Positions 5,889 through 14,424 of a stretch of 25,652 nucleotides of DNA are shown here, piece after piece. The notes beneath the pieces were generated by a model, which saw nothing but the letters and a program-made list of their open reading frames with translations, searched no databases and was not told where the DNA came from. Source of the DNA: CG1-02-35-72 sp036170135 (lineage in GTDB: Bacteria; Bacteroidota; Bacteroidia; Flavobacteriales; Flavobacteriaceae); assembly GCA_036170135.1 (NCBI GenBank), contig JAVHOP010000142.1:1-25652 (forward strand), given 5' to 3'. Within the stretch, counting starts at the first letter, position 1, and every line of letters begins with the position of its first letter. The position numbers and the translations under genes were made by a program.

Positions 5889-8477
5889 TTAGGCCGAATT
5901 TCGACTCGCATTAATATTGCCGAATAAGGAGCGTGTAACCATCTTTTCATAAATTACTACCAAATCTTTGTCAATTTTTGGTGCTTTTTGTAGTTCTTGA
6001 ATTTTGCGCAAAGCATATTGTTGAATGGTTAAAAGTGGTAAAACAATGCTTTCGCGGATATCGATTGAGGCTTTTCCATCTGGGTTGTTTTGCATCAAAA
6101 CTTCATATCCTGTTAATTTAAGAATCAGACTTTTAGTGGTTTCATATTCTTGATGAATCAGCTTCCAAAATTCACCAAATTCTTCATCGTCAGCCATATA
6201 AGCGGTCAGTTTAAAAAATGATTTTGTTAAAGACATCATACTGTTTTTAATTAATGCTTTAAAGAAATCGGAATCTTTGTAGAGCTGAATCAACAAATCA
6301 AATTGACCTTTATCATCATATTTTTTTAAGGCAGCGCCAACGCCGTAAAATCCGGGAACATTTTGTTTTAACTGGCTCCACGAGCCTACAAAAGGAATGG
6401 CTCGCAAATCGTCAAAATTAAGTTTATCCGAATTTGAGCGTTTGCTGGGACGACTTCCAATATTGGTTTTGGCATAATATTTAAGCGTGCTCATCCGCTC
6501 TAAATACGGCAAAAACTTTGGATGGTTTTTAAAATTGACATAGGCCTGATAACTTGTCAAAGCCAAGTCACTCATAATTTTAGAGTTGCTTTCAGAAAGT
6601 TCATTATTAGATTTGCTAAATAGTTTGTTGGCAATTCCTGAACTCAATAGCTGTTCAATATTATACCGCGAAGAATCTAAAGTGCCAAAATTCGAACTAA
6701 TGGTTTGACCTTGAACCGTTAACTGAATTTCTTGATTTTCGATAGTAGAACCCAATGACGCATAAAATTGATGAGTTTTGCCGCCACCTCTTGCCGGCGG
6801 TCCACCACGTCCATCAAAAAAAATGACAGTAATACCGTTTTTCCTAGAAATTTCGGTCAGACTTTCTTTAGCTTTATAAATAGACCAATTTGCCATTAAA
6901 TAACCGCCATCTTTTGTACCATCACTAAAGCCCAACATCATGGTTTGTTTGTTATTTCGGTGTGATAAATGTTTTCTATACGCGTTATTTTTGTATAGTT
7001 GTGTCATCACTTTTGTGGCATTGGTCAAATCGTCGATGGTTTCAAAAAGCGGAATAATATCAACACTTAAATCATCTTTAAATCCGCATAAATTGAACAT
7101 TGCAAAAGTTTCCATCACATTTAAAGCCGTCTGGTTATTGCTTATAATATAGCGATTTGCGCCTTGTTCACCATTATTTTGCTGAATGGTCTTGATCGCT
7201 TTTATTGAGCCTAATGTTTTGTGAACCATATCATCATTAAACCAATTTACATCGACATTTTCAGAAACATGAGATAAGATTTCTATTTGTTCTTCTTCAT
7301 CTAAATCAAGATAATTATTAGGAAATAAGTGGCTATTTTTATCCGATAAGGTTTTTACTAAAGTCTCAAAAACGGCGTGATGCACACGACTATCTTGACG
7401 GATATCTAAAGTGGCAAAATGGTAGCCAAATAAATTGACTTTGTTTATTAAATCGGTAATCTCATCGACATAAAGTGATTGATGATTGCTAATTAATAAA
7501 TCTTTAATGTGTTGTAATTTCTCTTTGAAATTGGTTAACGAAATCATCGTATTGGCTTCTAGATTGGTAGAATTTTCGAATAAAAGATGCTCTAATTCTT
7601 TTACCAATTCGTACACGCCTGCAAAAGTAAGTTTGCGTTTTAAGACACGCATATCGCGATAATATCTTTTTAAAATGGTTTGTTTTAAACGATTAGCTAC
7701 TTGAATGGTAATTTTAGTTGTAACATACGGATTACCGTCTCTATCGCCTCCAGGCCAAAATCCCAAATTAATGATATCATTTTTAATGGGCTTATTGTCA
7801 AAAATATTGCTCTGAACATAATTGTAAATTTCAGGCAATGATTTATAAAACACATTTTCTAAATACCAAATCAGGCTTACGGCTTCTTCAAAAGGCGTTG
7901 GCTTTTCGTGCTTAAAAAAAGGCGTTTTACCTAATTGCGCTAACAATTTGTTAATTCGCAATAAGTCATTTTGCTGAATGGCTTCTGTTAAATCGGTAAT
8001 AATTCCTAAAACCGTTCCGGGATAGAATTGTGTAGGATGTGCAGTCAATACAATTCTGGTTTTAAAATGCTCTAAATAATTTTTTAAAGCTTCATTTTTT
8101 TGTTCTTTAACGGCTATTTCTTTAGTGTTTCTAAGGGTTCCAACACCATCCATATTATTGACTACTGCAAAAGCTGAATCTTCGACAGCATCGAATAATA
8201 CGACTTGGCGTTCTATGTATTGGATAAACTTAAACAACAAACTTATTTTATCCTCATCAGTAGTGTTTTTGCGATAAGTTGTGAAAAACTCTTCTATAAT
8301 TTCAGTAGGATTATTACCGTTTTCGAAACCATTTTTGCACAATTCATAAAACAGCGGCAATAATACACCTGTTTTATTGATGGCATCAAAAGGAAGTGTC
8401 ATAAAAATACTGTTGTAAATCTGGTATTTAGCTAAGACATTTTCATTAAATCGTTTTAATTTTGGCAACGTTGACAT
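5889..8477 (-). CDS. ppc: Phosphoenolpyruvate carboxylase
   Basis: This 862-aa cytosolic enzyme adds bicarbonate to phosphoenolpyruvate, forming oxaloacetate and phosphate to refill the TCA cycle. The catalytic His lies in TAHPTQ at residue 147. GGDRDGNP (243-250), the SDGTKDGG lysine motif (518-525) and the mobile-loop GRGG (556-559) are all present. The first motif reads HPTQFYPG, where E. coli has HPTEITRR, a variant that suggests a divergent clade. The C-terminus ends RNSA, as against RNTG in E. coli. Length is normal (the family is about 850-950 aa). I find no clear terminator after it, only an imperfect palindrome without a T run, so some readthrough into the BI-1 gene is possible. Confidence 0.95.
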   Translation of the reverse strand: MSTLPKLKRFNENVLAKYQIYNSIFMTLPFDAINKTGVLLPLFYELCKNGFENGNNPTEIIEEFFTTYRKNTTDEDKISLLFKFIQYIERQVVLFDAVEDSAFAVVNNMDGVGTLRNTKEIAVKEQKNEALKNYLEHFKTRIVLTAHPTQFYPGTVLGIITDLTEAIQQNDLLRINKLLAQLGKTPFFKHEKPTPFEEAVSLIWYLENVFYKSLPEIYNYVQSNIFDNKPIKNDIINLGFWPGGDRDGNPYVTTKITIQVANRLKQTILKRYYRDMRVLKRKLTFAGVYELVKELEHLLFENSTNLEANTMISLTNFKEKLQHIKDLLISNHQSLYVDEITDLINKVNLFGYHFATLDIRQDSRVHHAVFETLVKTLSDKNSHLFPNNYLDLDEEEQIEILSHVSENVDVNWFNDDMVHKTLGSIKAIKTIQQNNGEQGANRYIISNNQTALNVMETFAMFNLCGFKDDLSVDIIPLFETIDDLTNATKVMTQLYKNNAYRKHLSHRNNKQTMMLGFSDGTKDGGYLMANWSIYKAKESLTEISRKNGITVIFFDGRGGPPARGGGKTHQFYASLGSTIENQEIQLTVQGQTISSNFGTLDSSRYNIEQLLSSGIANKLFSKSNNELSESNSKIMSDLALTSYQAYVNFKNHPKFLPYLERMSTLKYYAKTNIGSRPSKRSNSDKLNFDDLRAIPFVGSWSQLKQNVPGFYGVGAALKKYDDKGQFDLLIQLYKDSDFFKALIKNSMMSLTKSFFKLTAYMADDEEFGEFWKLIHQEYETTKSLILKLTGYEVLMQNNPDGKASIDIRESIVLPLLTIQQYALRKIQELQKAPKIDKDLVVIYEKMVTRSLFGNINASRNSA

Positions 8478-8622
8478 TTCTCTTTATTTAAGAGCGAAAA
8501 ATACAAAAGCTTTAGTTAATAAAATGTTATCTAAAAATTATTTTACGAAAACGATTGAAAATCCTTAATTTAGATACTATGATAATCTTTATTAATAACT
8601 TTTGGAATTGATATTGTTCATT

Positions 8623-11070
8623 CTAATAATTATCCACATCAATAATAAAGCGTACCGATTTAAATTCGGCTATTGCCAAAAAACTGTCTTTAACTTTGAG
8701 CAAAGCTATTTTCGAATTTATTAAATGCTGATTTTTAGAAAATTTCAACAAAAAAGTCTTGGCATATAAATTCCGAATTCTTGGAATCGGAGGATCAGTA
8801 GGTCCTAAAACTTCATTTTTAAATGTAGCTATCAATGATTTACCCAACCATTCACTTGCGTTATAAAGTGTATTGGGGTTTTTGTGCTTTAAAATAATTT
8901 TTACCAATCTCACATAAGGCGGATAGCGATGTTGTTTTCGTTCGCTGAGCTGTTCTCGGTACATTTCAACATAAGCATGTGCCTGAACCTGCTGTAAAAT
9001 CTGATGAAATGGATTATAAGTTTGTATAACTACTCGTCCTTTTGAAGCACTTCTACCCGACCTCCCCGCAACTTGTTGCAAGAGTTGAAAACTGCGTTCA
9101 TGTGCTCTAAAATCGGGAAAATTTAGCATATTATCGGCTTGTAACACCCCTACCAAAGTAACATTATAAAAATCTAAACCCTTGGTTAACATTTGTGTGC
9201 CGACCAATATTTTGGTATTGCCTAGTTGGAAATCGTTGATAATTTTTTGATAGGAATATTTACCGCGTGTGGTATCAAAATCCATTCTGCCAACAGGCAC
9301 ATCAGGAAGCAAATCTTGCAAAGCATCAACAATTTGTTCTGTTCCAAATCCTTGTGTAGTCAACGTAGCATTACCGCAAGCCTTGCAATTAGTTTGTAAA
9401 GGTTCAATATAACCACAATAATGGCATTGCAGTATATTTTTTAGTTTATGAAACGTCAAGCTCACATCGCAATTTGGGCAATGAGGCACTACCCCACAAG
9501 AAGTACAACTCACAATGGGCGCATAACCACGCCTATTTTGAAATAAAATAATTTGGTTTTGATTTTGCAAAGCGTGTTTAATCTCAGCTAAAAGCTTATC
9601 AGAAAAGAAACCATTCATCTGCTTTTTTTTATAGGTTTCTTTTAAGTTAATTAATTCTATTTTTGGCAAAGTACCTTCGCCGTAGCGCTCAGATAATTCA
9701 ACCAAAGCATACTTATTTTTTTGAGCATTGTAGTAACTTTCAATAGATGGCGTTGCACTGCCCAAAACCACTTTTACTTTGTGAATATGAGCTAAAACAA
9801 TGGCGGCATCACGAGCGTGATAACGCGGTGCCGGTTCAAATTGCTTATATGAATTTTCGTGTTCTTCATCAACAATAATCAATCCTAAGTCAGAAAATGG
9901 CAGCAATAAAGCCGAACGTGCGCCGATAATTATTTTAGCCTTATCGGAATGGTTTATCAAATTCTGCCAGACTTCTACCCTTTCGTTTACGCTGTATTTT
10001 GAATGGAAAACCGCTAACACATCACCAAAATAAGCTTGTAAGCGGATGATTAATTGAGTGGTTAAGGCAATTTCGGGCAACAAAAACAACACTTGCTTGT
10101 TTTGTGATAAAACTTCTTGAATCAAACTGACGTAAATCTCTGTTTTTCCACTCGATGTGACGCCGTGTAACAAACAAACATCTTGTGTTACAAAAGCTTC
10201 TTTTATTTGATTTAAAGCGCTATTTTGCGCTGTAGATAAACACTTGATGTCAACTGTTTCGTCACTGTTTTGGATGCGGTCAACCGGCTCATAAAACACT
10301 TCGAAAAATGCTTTTGCGTGTAAGGCATTTAAAATGGCAACCGAACTGTTTCCTTTTTCCAGCAAATCGGATGCTAAAATAGTTTTCGTCCCTTTTGGAT
10401 TTAAAACAAAAAATTGCAAGATTAAGGCACTTTGTTTCGGTGCATTTTTTAATCCGTTTAAAAAAGAATTTAAGGCAGCATTATCGTGATATTTTGGATT
10501 GAGCTTGACGTACTTTTCTAATTTTGGTTTGTACTTTTGGGTTAAAGATTCCTTCAATTCCACGACACCCTTTTTTAACAATTGTTGCATAAAACTGACA
10601 ATTGTTTTCCGCTGCATGATATTGCTAATCTCTATAATTTTTAACTCCGGTTGATGCTGTAAAGCTTCAAAAATCAAAAATTCATCATCGGTTAACAAGG
10701 TTTCATCTATAAAGAGCGGATTTCTTACCACTAGAGTTTCGCTCTCCAACAATAAGCCTGAAGGAATGGCGGCGCGCAATACTTCACCTAAAGAGCAACA
10801 ATAATAATCGGCTATCCATTGCCAATGTTTTAATTGCTGTTTGGTGATGATTGGTTGCTCGTCTAAAATTTGATAAATCGGTTTTGCCTCATAAGCCGTT
10901 GGAGCTTGTTGGTGGATATTATTTACAATAGCGGTATATAATTTTGATTTTCCGAAAGGCACCACAACGCGCATACCTGTTATTAATTGGCTAGCTTCTT
11001 CATCTGTTATGCTATAAGTAAATAACTTTTGAAGTGGAATGGGCAATATGACATCTATAAAAAATTCCAA
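8623..11070 (-). CDS. priA: Primosomal protein N', replication restart helicase
   Basis: This 815-aa 3'-5' superfamily 2 DNA helicase recognises stalled forks and starts primosome reassembly. Walker A is GVTSSGKTE (303-311) and Walker B is DEEH (401-404). The eight zinc-binding cysteines are at 522, 525, 531, 534, 549, 552, 562 and 565. GTQMLTKG (624-631) and QVAGRSGR (666-673) are the C-terminal helicase motifs. The N-terminal 3'-DNA-binding domain starts FFIDVILPIP, as in other family members. The start codon is TTG (11070-11068). No in-frame ATG lies nearby upstream, and the first internal one (Met33) would remove part of the N-terminal domain. Length is complete. Confidence 0.93.
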   Translation of the reverse strand: MEFFIDVILPIPLQKLFTYSITDEEASQLITGMRVVVPFGKSKLYTAIVNNIHQQAPTAYEAKPIYQILDEQPIITKQQLKHWQWIADYYCCSLGEVLRAAIPSGLLLESETLVVRNPLFIDETLLTDDEFLIFEALQHQPELKIIEISNIMQRKTIVSFMQQLLKKGVVELKESLTQKYKPKLEKYVKLNPKYHDNAALNSFLNGLKNAPKQSALILQFFVLNPKGTKTILASDLLEKGNSSVAILNALHAKAFFEVFYEPVDRIQNSDETVDIKCLSTAQNSALNQIKEAFVTQDVCLLHGVTSSGKTEIYVSLIQEVLSQNKQVLFLLPEIALTTQLIIRLQAYFGDVLAVFHSKYSVNERVEVWQNLINHSDKAKIIIGARSALLLPFSDLGLIIVDEEHENSYKQFEPAPRYHARDAAIVLAHIHKVKVVLGSATPSIESYYNAQKNKYALVELSERYGEGTLPKIELINLKETYKKKQMNGFFSDKLLAEIKHALQNQNQIILFQNRRGYAPIVSCTSCGVVPHCPNCDVSLTFHKLKNILQCHYCGYIEPLQTNCKACGNATLTTQGFGTEQIVDALQDLLPDVPVGRMDFDTTRGKYSYQKIINDFQLGNTKILVGTQMLTKGLDFYNVTLVGVLQADNMLNFPDFRAHERSFQLLQQVAGRSGRSASKGRVVIQTYNPFHQILQQVQAHAYVEMYREQLSERKQHRYPPYVRLVKIILKHKNPNTLYNASEWLGKSLIATFKNEVLGPTDPPIPRIRNLYAKTFLLKFSKNQHLINSKIALLKVKDSFLAIAEFKSVRFIIDVDNY

Positions 11071-11145
11071 ATCGGTCTTAAGTTTTGAAACGTAAAAATA
11101 GTGGTTATTGTGGGAATATGGTTTTAAATATGATGAATCTTTTTT

Positions 11146-11180
11146 AGCCTTTTGCCTTTAGCCTTTTGCCTTTAGCCTTA
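11146..11180. repeat. Heptanucleotide tandem array (5 units)
   Basis: There are five head-to-tail 7-bp units of consensus (A/T)GCCTT(T/A) on the plus strand. The first base alternates A, T, A, T, A, so it can also be read as 14 bp repeated 2.5 times. It lies between priA and the terminator of the NHL-protein gene, outside any coding sequence. Confidence 0.9.
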
Positions 11181-11185
11181 ATCAT

Positions 11186-11223
11186 AAAAAAAACCTCAAA
11201 AAACAAAAGTGCTTGATGAGGTT
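11186..11223 (-). terminator. Terminator of the NHL-protein gene
   Basis: On the minus strand AACCTCA and TGAGGTT form a 7-bp stem with an 18-nt loop, itself able to pair CAA with TTG, followed by a run of T. It starts 25 bp after the stop codon. Confidence 0.7.
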
Positions 11224-11247
11224 CCGATTTACTAATGGTTTAACTAT

Positions 11248-13367
11248 TTAATTTTTAAATAACTTTATTGATTTTGTTGTTTTATCAGTTGTAATCTTTA
11301 CAAAATAGGTGCCCGTGTTTAAACGACTTAAATCTAAAGAAGTCTTTGTGTAGTTTACAACTTTTAGAACCACTTGCTGTCCTAATAAATTTAAAATCTG
11401 AATATTTTTTATAGGTTCTTGTGCATTGATATTTAGAACATTGGTTACCGGATTTGGATACATTTGGAAACCTTTTATGATATTGGTTTCGATACCCAAA
11501 ACAACATCGGTTGAAAAATTCCAACTTGTTTTATCAGAAAAACCAGGGAAGTCATTTCCTGACATATCGGTAAATGCACCAGTCGGAATTTCAACATATA
11601 AGGCGGTATGGCTTGGCAAGGTTAGGATATTACTAATGTTAATACTTACAACGCCCATTGTTGATAGTCCTTTGTTAGCAATGTTATCAATGCTTACTTC
11701 AGAACCATTAACCGGAATTGAGGCAACTTCAACATCATCGCTAACTTGCTTAATGAGGATATTGCCCGACCCTTTTTTAACATCTTCACTAAAATTTATT
11801 TGTAAATTGCTTGAGTTTACGTTAGCCCCATCATCTGGTGGCCACAAACCAGAAACTGCAGGAGGTGTTACATCAGTTACAGTGAGTATAAAATTTTGAA
11901 CGGTACTTCCTCCTTGATTATCTTGTGCATTTATGGCAATATCGTAAACTCCTGCATGTGTTTTGGCATCACCCATAAGAATTTTTTCTGGCGTAATTCT
12001 TCTGATTCTATGATTATAAGTATCTGCAACATAAATATTACCTGAAGCATCTACTGTTAACCCTTTAGGGAGGAAAAAAAATGCTTCTGAACCAACACCA
12101 TCTAAATAACCACCATGCCTTACATCAAACTGAATATTATCCTTACCTGCCAATGTTGTAACTGCTCCAGTTGGTGTTATTTTTCTTATTTTATGATTAT
12201 CAGTATCTGCAATATATACATTTTCATCTATATCAACAGCAATTCCTGTAGGATTACTAAATTGTGCTGCAACGCCTGTTCCATCAGCAAAGCCTACTGT
12301 TGAGCCAGCTAATGTTGATACCATTCCCGATGGCAAAATTTTTCTTATTCTATGATTTCCAGAATCGCATACATATATATTGCCGGATATAGAAATTGCA
12401 ATTCCCATTGGAAATTTGAATTGCGCATTACTTCCTAAACCATCAGCAGTACCAAAAGTAGAGCCTGCAAATGTAGTAACCACTCCAGTGGGCGAAATTT
12501 TTCTAATATGAGAATTAAAAAGGTCTGATACATATACATTCCCCGATGCATCAACTGCCAAACCTTGTAGTCCACTAAATTCCACTTCTAATCCTGAACC
12601 ATCAGTTGCGCCATTTATATAAGAAACTATTATCGTACTTACTTCACCGGTAGGTGTTATTTTTCTTATTTTATTACCTTCTCCATAATCTGTTACATAT
12701 ACATTTCCAGAGTCATCTATAGCAATTCCTCCAAAAGAATTAAATTGCGCAGAAGCTCCTGGTCCATCTAAATATCCTGAATTAGAACCTGCAAGGGTTG
12801 ATACCACTCCTGCTTTTGTAATTTTTCTTATTTTTGGATTGCTACCATCTGCTACATAAAGATTACCTGAAGCATCAATTGCAACACTTCCGGGAAACCT
12901 AAATAAGGCAACTGTTCCAATTCCATCTTCATAACCCCCTGTGCCAGATAGATCATGCCCTGCAAAAGTTGTAACATTATAAATTGAAGAATTGACTAAT
13001 GAAAGCCAACTCGNNNNNNNNNNNNNNNNNNNNNNNNNNNNNNNNNNNNNNNNNNNNNNNNNNNNNNNNNNNNNNNNNNNNNNNNNNNNNNNNNNNNNNN
13101 NNNNNNNNNNNNNCCTGCAAAAGTTGTAACATTATAAATTGAAGAATTGACTAATGAAAGCCAACTCGGTATTGACAGTTTTGAAACATCAATAGCATCG
13201 CCATCGGCATCAGTTGTTTTAATGCTATATGAATAGGTTTCATTGTCGTTTATAGTGGTAATTGGTGATGACGTAAAAAGAGGGGAATTATTTTGGGCAT
13301 TTAAATGAGAAGCAAAAAAAATACCAAAACAAAAAGTTATTAATAAATTAAAGTAATTTTTTTTCAT
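11248..13367 (-). CDS. Exported NHL-propeller protein with T9SS sorting domain, split by a gap
   Basis: This is one gene broken by an artificial gap. Collapsing the duplicated 55 bp plus the Ns removes 155 bp and gives a continuous 654-aa reading frame. In that frame residues 1-24 are a signal peptide ending LNA. Residues ~30-75 look like the first half of an Ig-like He_PIG domain, ending IPSWLSL. Residues ~81-410 hold six NHL-type repeats of about 55 aa (pattern DGxG...F..P.GIA.D.SGN.YVAD..NH.IRKI.P.G), enough for a six-bladed propeller. Residues ~411-446 look like the second half of the He_PIG domain, ~449-569 an SbsA-type Ig-like domain, and ~576-654 a T9SS type A sorting domain (YPNPV start, lysine-rich end). 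It should be secreted or surface-attached through T9SS. Ligand and function are unknown. Confidence 0.85.
12959..13013. repeat. Left copy of the 55-bp contig-end duplication
   Basis: This segment is identical, base for base, to 13114-13168 and runs exactly up to the first N. It behaves as an unmerged contig overlap rather than a biological repeat. Confidence 0.9.
13014..13113. other. Assembly gap of 100 Ns, probably of zero true length
   Basis: Exactly 100 Ns is a conventional scaffold-gap size. Both flanks carry the same 55 bp, an overlap length typical of de Bruijn graph assembly. Removing the Ns and one copy (155 bp) brings the N-terminal frame into register with the downstream frame, and the bridge (positions 12808-12958) is free of stop codons and encodes a recognisable NHL repeat. 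Confidence 0.85.
13114..13168. repeat. Right copy of the 55-bp contig-end duplication
   Basis: This copy begins immediately after the last N and is identical to 12959-13013. It encodes the same residues (PSWLSLVNSSIYNVTTFAG region) on the minus strand. Confidence 0.9.
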
Positions 13368-13432
13368 CGAAGTAAAATTTTAAAAGTAGATTCTTTTATA
13401 TTAATTCGATAGTTTATCAATTGTCACAATTT

Positions 13433-13472
13433 CTTTAAAGCGGCTACGCTAACAAAGACTCTTGCTTTAAAG
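13433..13472. repeat. 9-bp inverted repeat in the leader region
   Basis: CTTTAAAGC (13433-13441) and GCTTTAAAG (13464-13472) are perfect inverted copies with a 22-nt spacer. CTTTAAAG is itself palindromic. There is no T run, so it is not a standard terminator. It could be an RNA stem in the leader or a protein-binding site. Confidence 0.5.
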
Positions 13473-13574
13473 TTTTAGGTAATTTACTATGGTTGTTTCA
13501 TAGGCTAGCAATAATTTTGCGTATAAACGGTATAGAATCTAATATTACTGAGGAAGTTTCTTTATAATTACAGA

Positions 13575-13607
13575 CAAATCTATAATAAATATCGTATTTA
13601 AACCAAA
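13575..13607 (-). promoter_or_regulatory. Candidate promoter of the NHL-protein gene
   Basis: TTTG (13604-13607) and TAGATTTG (13575-13582) on the minus strand are separated by 21 bp, at the long end of the reported spacing range. Chance matches are possible in such AT-rich DNA. Confidence 0.4.
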
Positions 13608-13664
13608 TAGTTAGCAATAAAATATCATTTTTTTATTTGAAAACTTTTAAAAGTTAAGTATCAA

Positions 13665-13706
13665 TAAAAAAAGAAAGGCTGTTACGCAAGCGCATAACAA
13701 CCTTTC
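13665..13706 (-). terminator. Terminator of msrA
   Basis: A 14-bp stem (GAAAGGTTGTTATG pairing with the downstream strand, two G-T wobbles) with a 6-nt loop is followed by a T run on the minus strand. It starts about 26 bp after the msrA stop codon and is one of the strongest terminators in the window. Confidence 0.9.
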
Positions 13707-13732
13707 AAACCAAAAATCAACCAAATTTTTGA

Positions 13733-14368
13733 CTAGACTTTTATTTTAGAGTGATATTTTTTATAAAATTTTTGCAATTTAGGGTTGATAACATTAACGC
13801 AATAGGGCTGGTTTTTATTGTTTGAATAATAATCTTGATGATAATCTTCGGCTTTATAAAACACGGTAAACGGATTGACTTCGGTTACAATTTTGGCATC
13901 AAATACTTTTGCTAAAGTCAAATCTGCAATCATTTGTAAAGCCTCAGATTTCTGATGATTATCGTGATAAAAAATAGCCGAACGATATTGCGTACCGACA
14001 TCATAACCCTGTCGGTTTATAGTGGTTGGGTTGTGTGTTGCAAAGAAAATCTCAAGTAAATCTTTGTATGAAATAATTTCGGGATTAAAGGTAATTTGAG
14101 TGGCTTCGGCATGACCTGTTAAGCCGGTTACCACTTCTCTATAAGCAGGATTTTTAACCGTACCACCTGTAAATCCAGACGCTACCGATGTAACACCTTT
14201 AAGCTCTTGAAATATGGCTTCGGTACACCAAAAACAACCTCCTGCAAAGGTGGCGACTTCTAGTGGCTGTTTGATATTTGGATTATCTAGCATTTTTTTA
14301 CTTTTTTGAGCATTAATAGTCGTCATAAACATTACCAATGCAAATGAAATAATTTTAATTTTTATCAC
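13733..14368 (-). CDS. msrA: Peptide methionine-S-sulfoxide reductase MsrA, exported
   Basis: This 211-aa enzyme reduces methionine-S-sulfoxide in proteins. The catalytic motif is GGCFWC with Cys45, and the TGHAEA and QYRSAIF segments are conserved. A Cys in the C-terminal PYC (residue 190) is the likely resolving cysteine. Residues 1-20 form a signal peptide ending INA, so the protein acts in the periplasm or outside the cell. The start codon is GTG (14368-14366). An in-frame TAA two codons upstream excludes a longer form, and the first internal ATG would destroy the signal peptide. It follows the M28 peptidase gene by 56 bp and probably belongs to the ltaE-M28-msrA transcript. No msrB is in the window. 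Confidence 0.93.
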   Translation of the reverse strand: MIKIKIISFALVMFMTTINAQKSKKMLDNPNIKQPLEVATFAGGCFWCTEAIFQELKGVTSVASGFTGGTVKNPAYREVVTGLTGHAEATQITFNPEIISYKDLLEIFFATHNPTTINRQGYDVGTQYRSAIFYHDNHQKSEALQMIADLTLAKVFDAKIVTEVNPFTVFYKAEDYHQDYYSNNKNQPYCVNVINPKLQKFYKKYHSKIKV

Positions 14369-14424
14369 TTTTTATAAAGGTTTACTTCTAAGTCGCATGA
14401 CCAGTTGATGCCTTACAAAAAAAA

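Larger units (their letters stand above)
13368..13732. other. 365-bp intergenic region between msrA and the NHL-protein gene
   Basis: This AT-rich region has no convincing reading frame. It contains, in minus-strand order, the msrA terminator (13665-13706), a candidate promoter (13575-13607) and a 9-bp inverted repeat (13433-13472). If the promoter is real, the NHL-protein mRNA has a leader of about 200 nt. Confidence 0.6.

Noticed and set aside
11426..11899. 157-codon plus-strand frame inside the NHL-protein gene
   Set aside because: Antisense shadow of a well-supported coding sequence with clear domain structure; no family resemblance.
12996..13367. Separate small secreted protein ending in the gap region
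   Set aside because: Its apparent end is created by the Ns and the duplicated 55 bp. Collapsing the duplication continues the frame to 11248.
13512..13519. TAATTTTG with a TTG 16 bp upstream on the plus strand
   Set aside because: It faces no plus-strand gene and points into the end of msrA. Taken as a chance match in AT-rich DNA.
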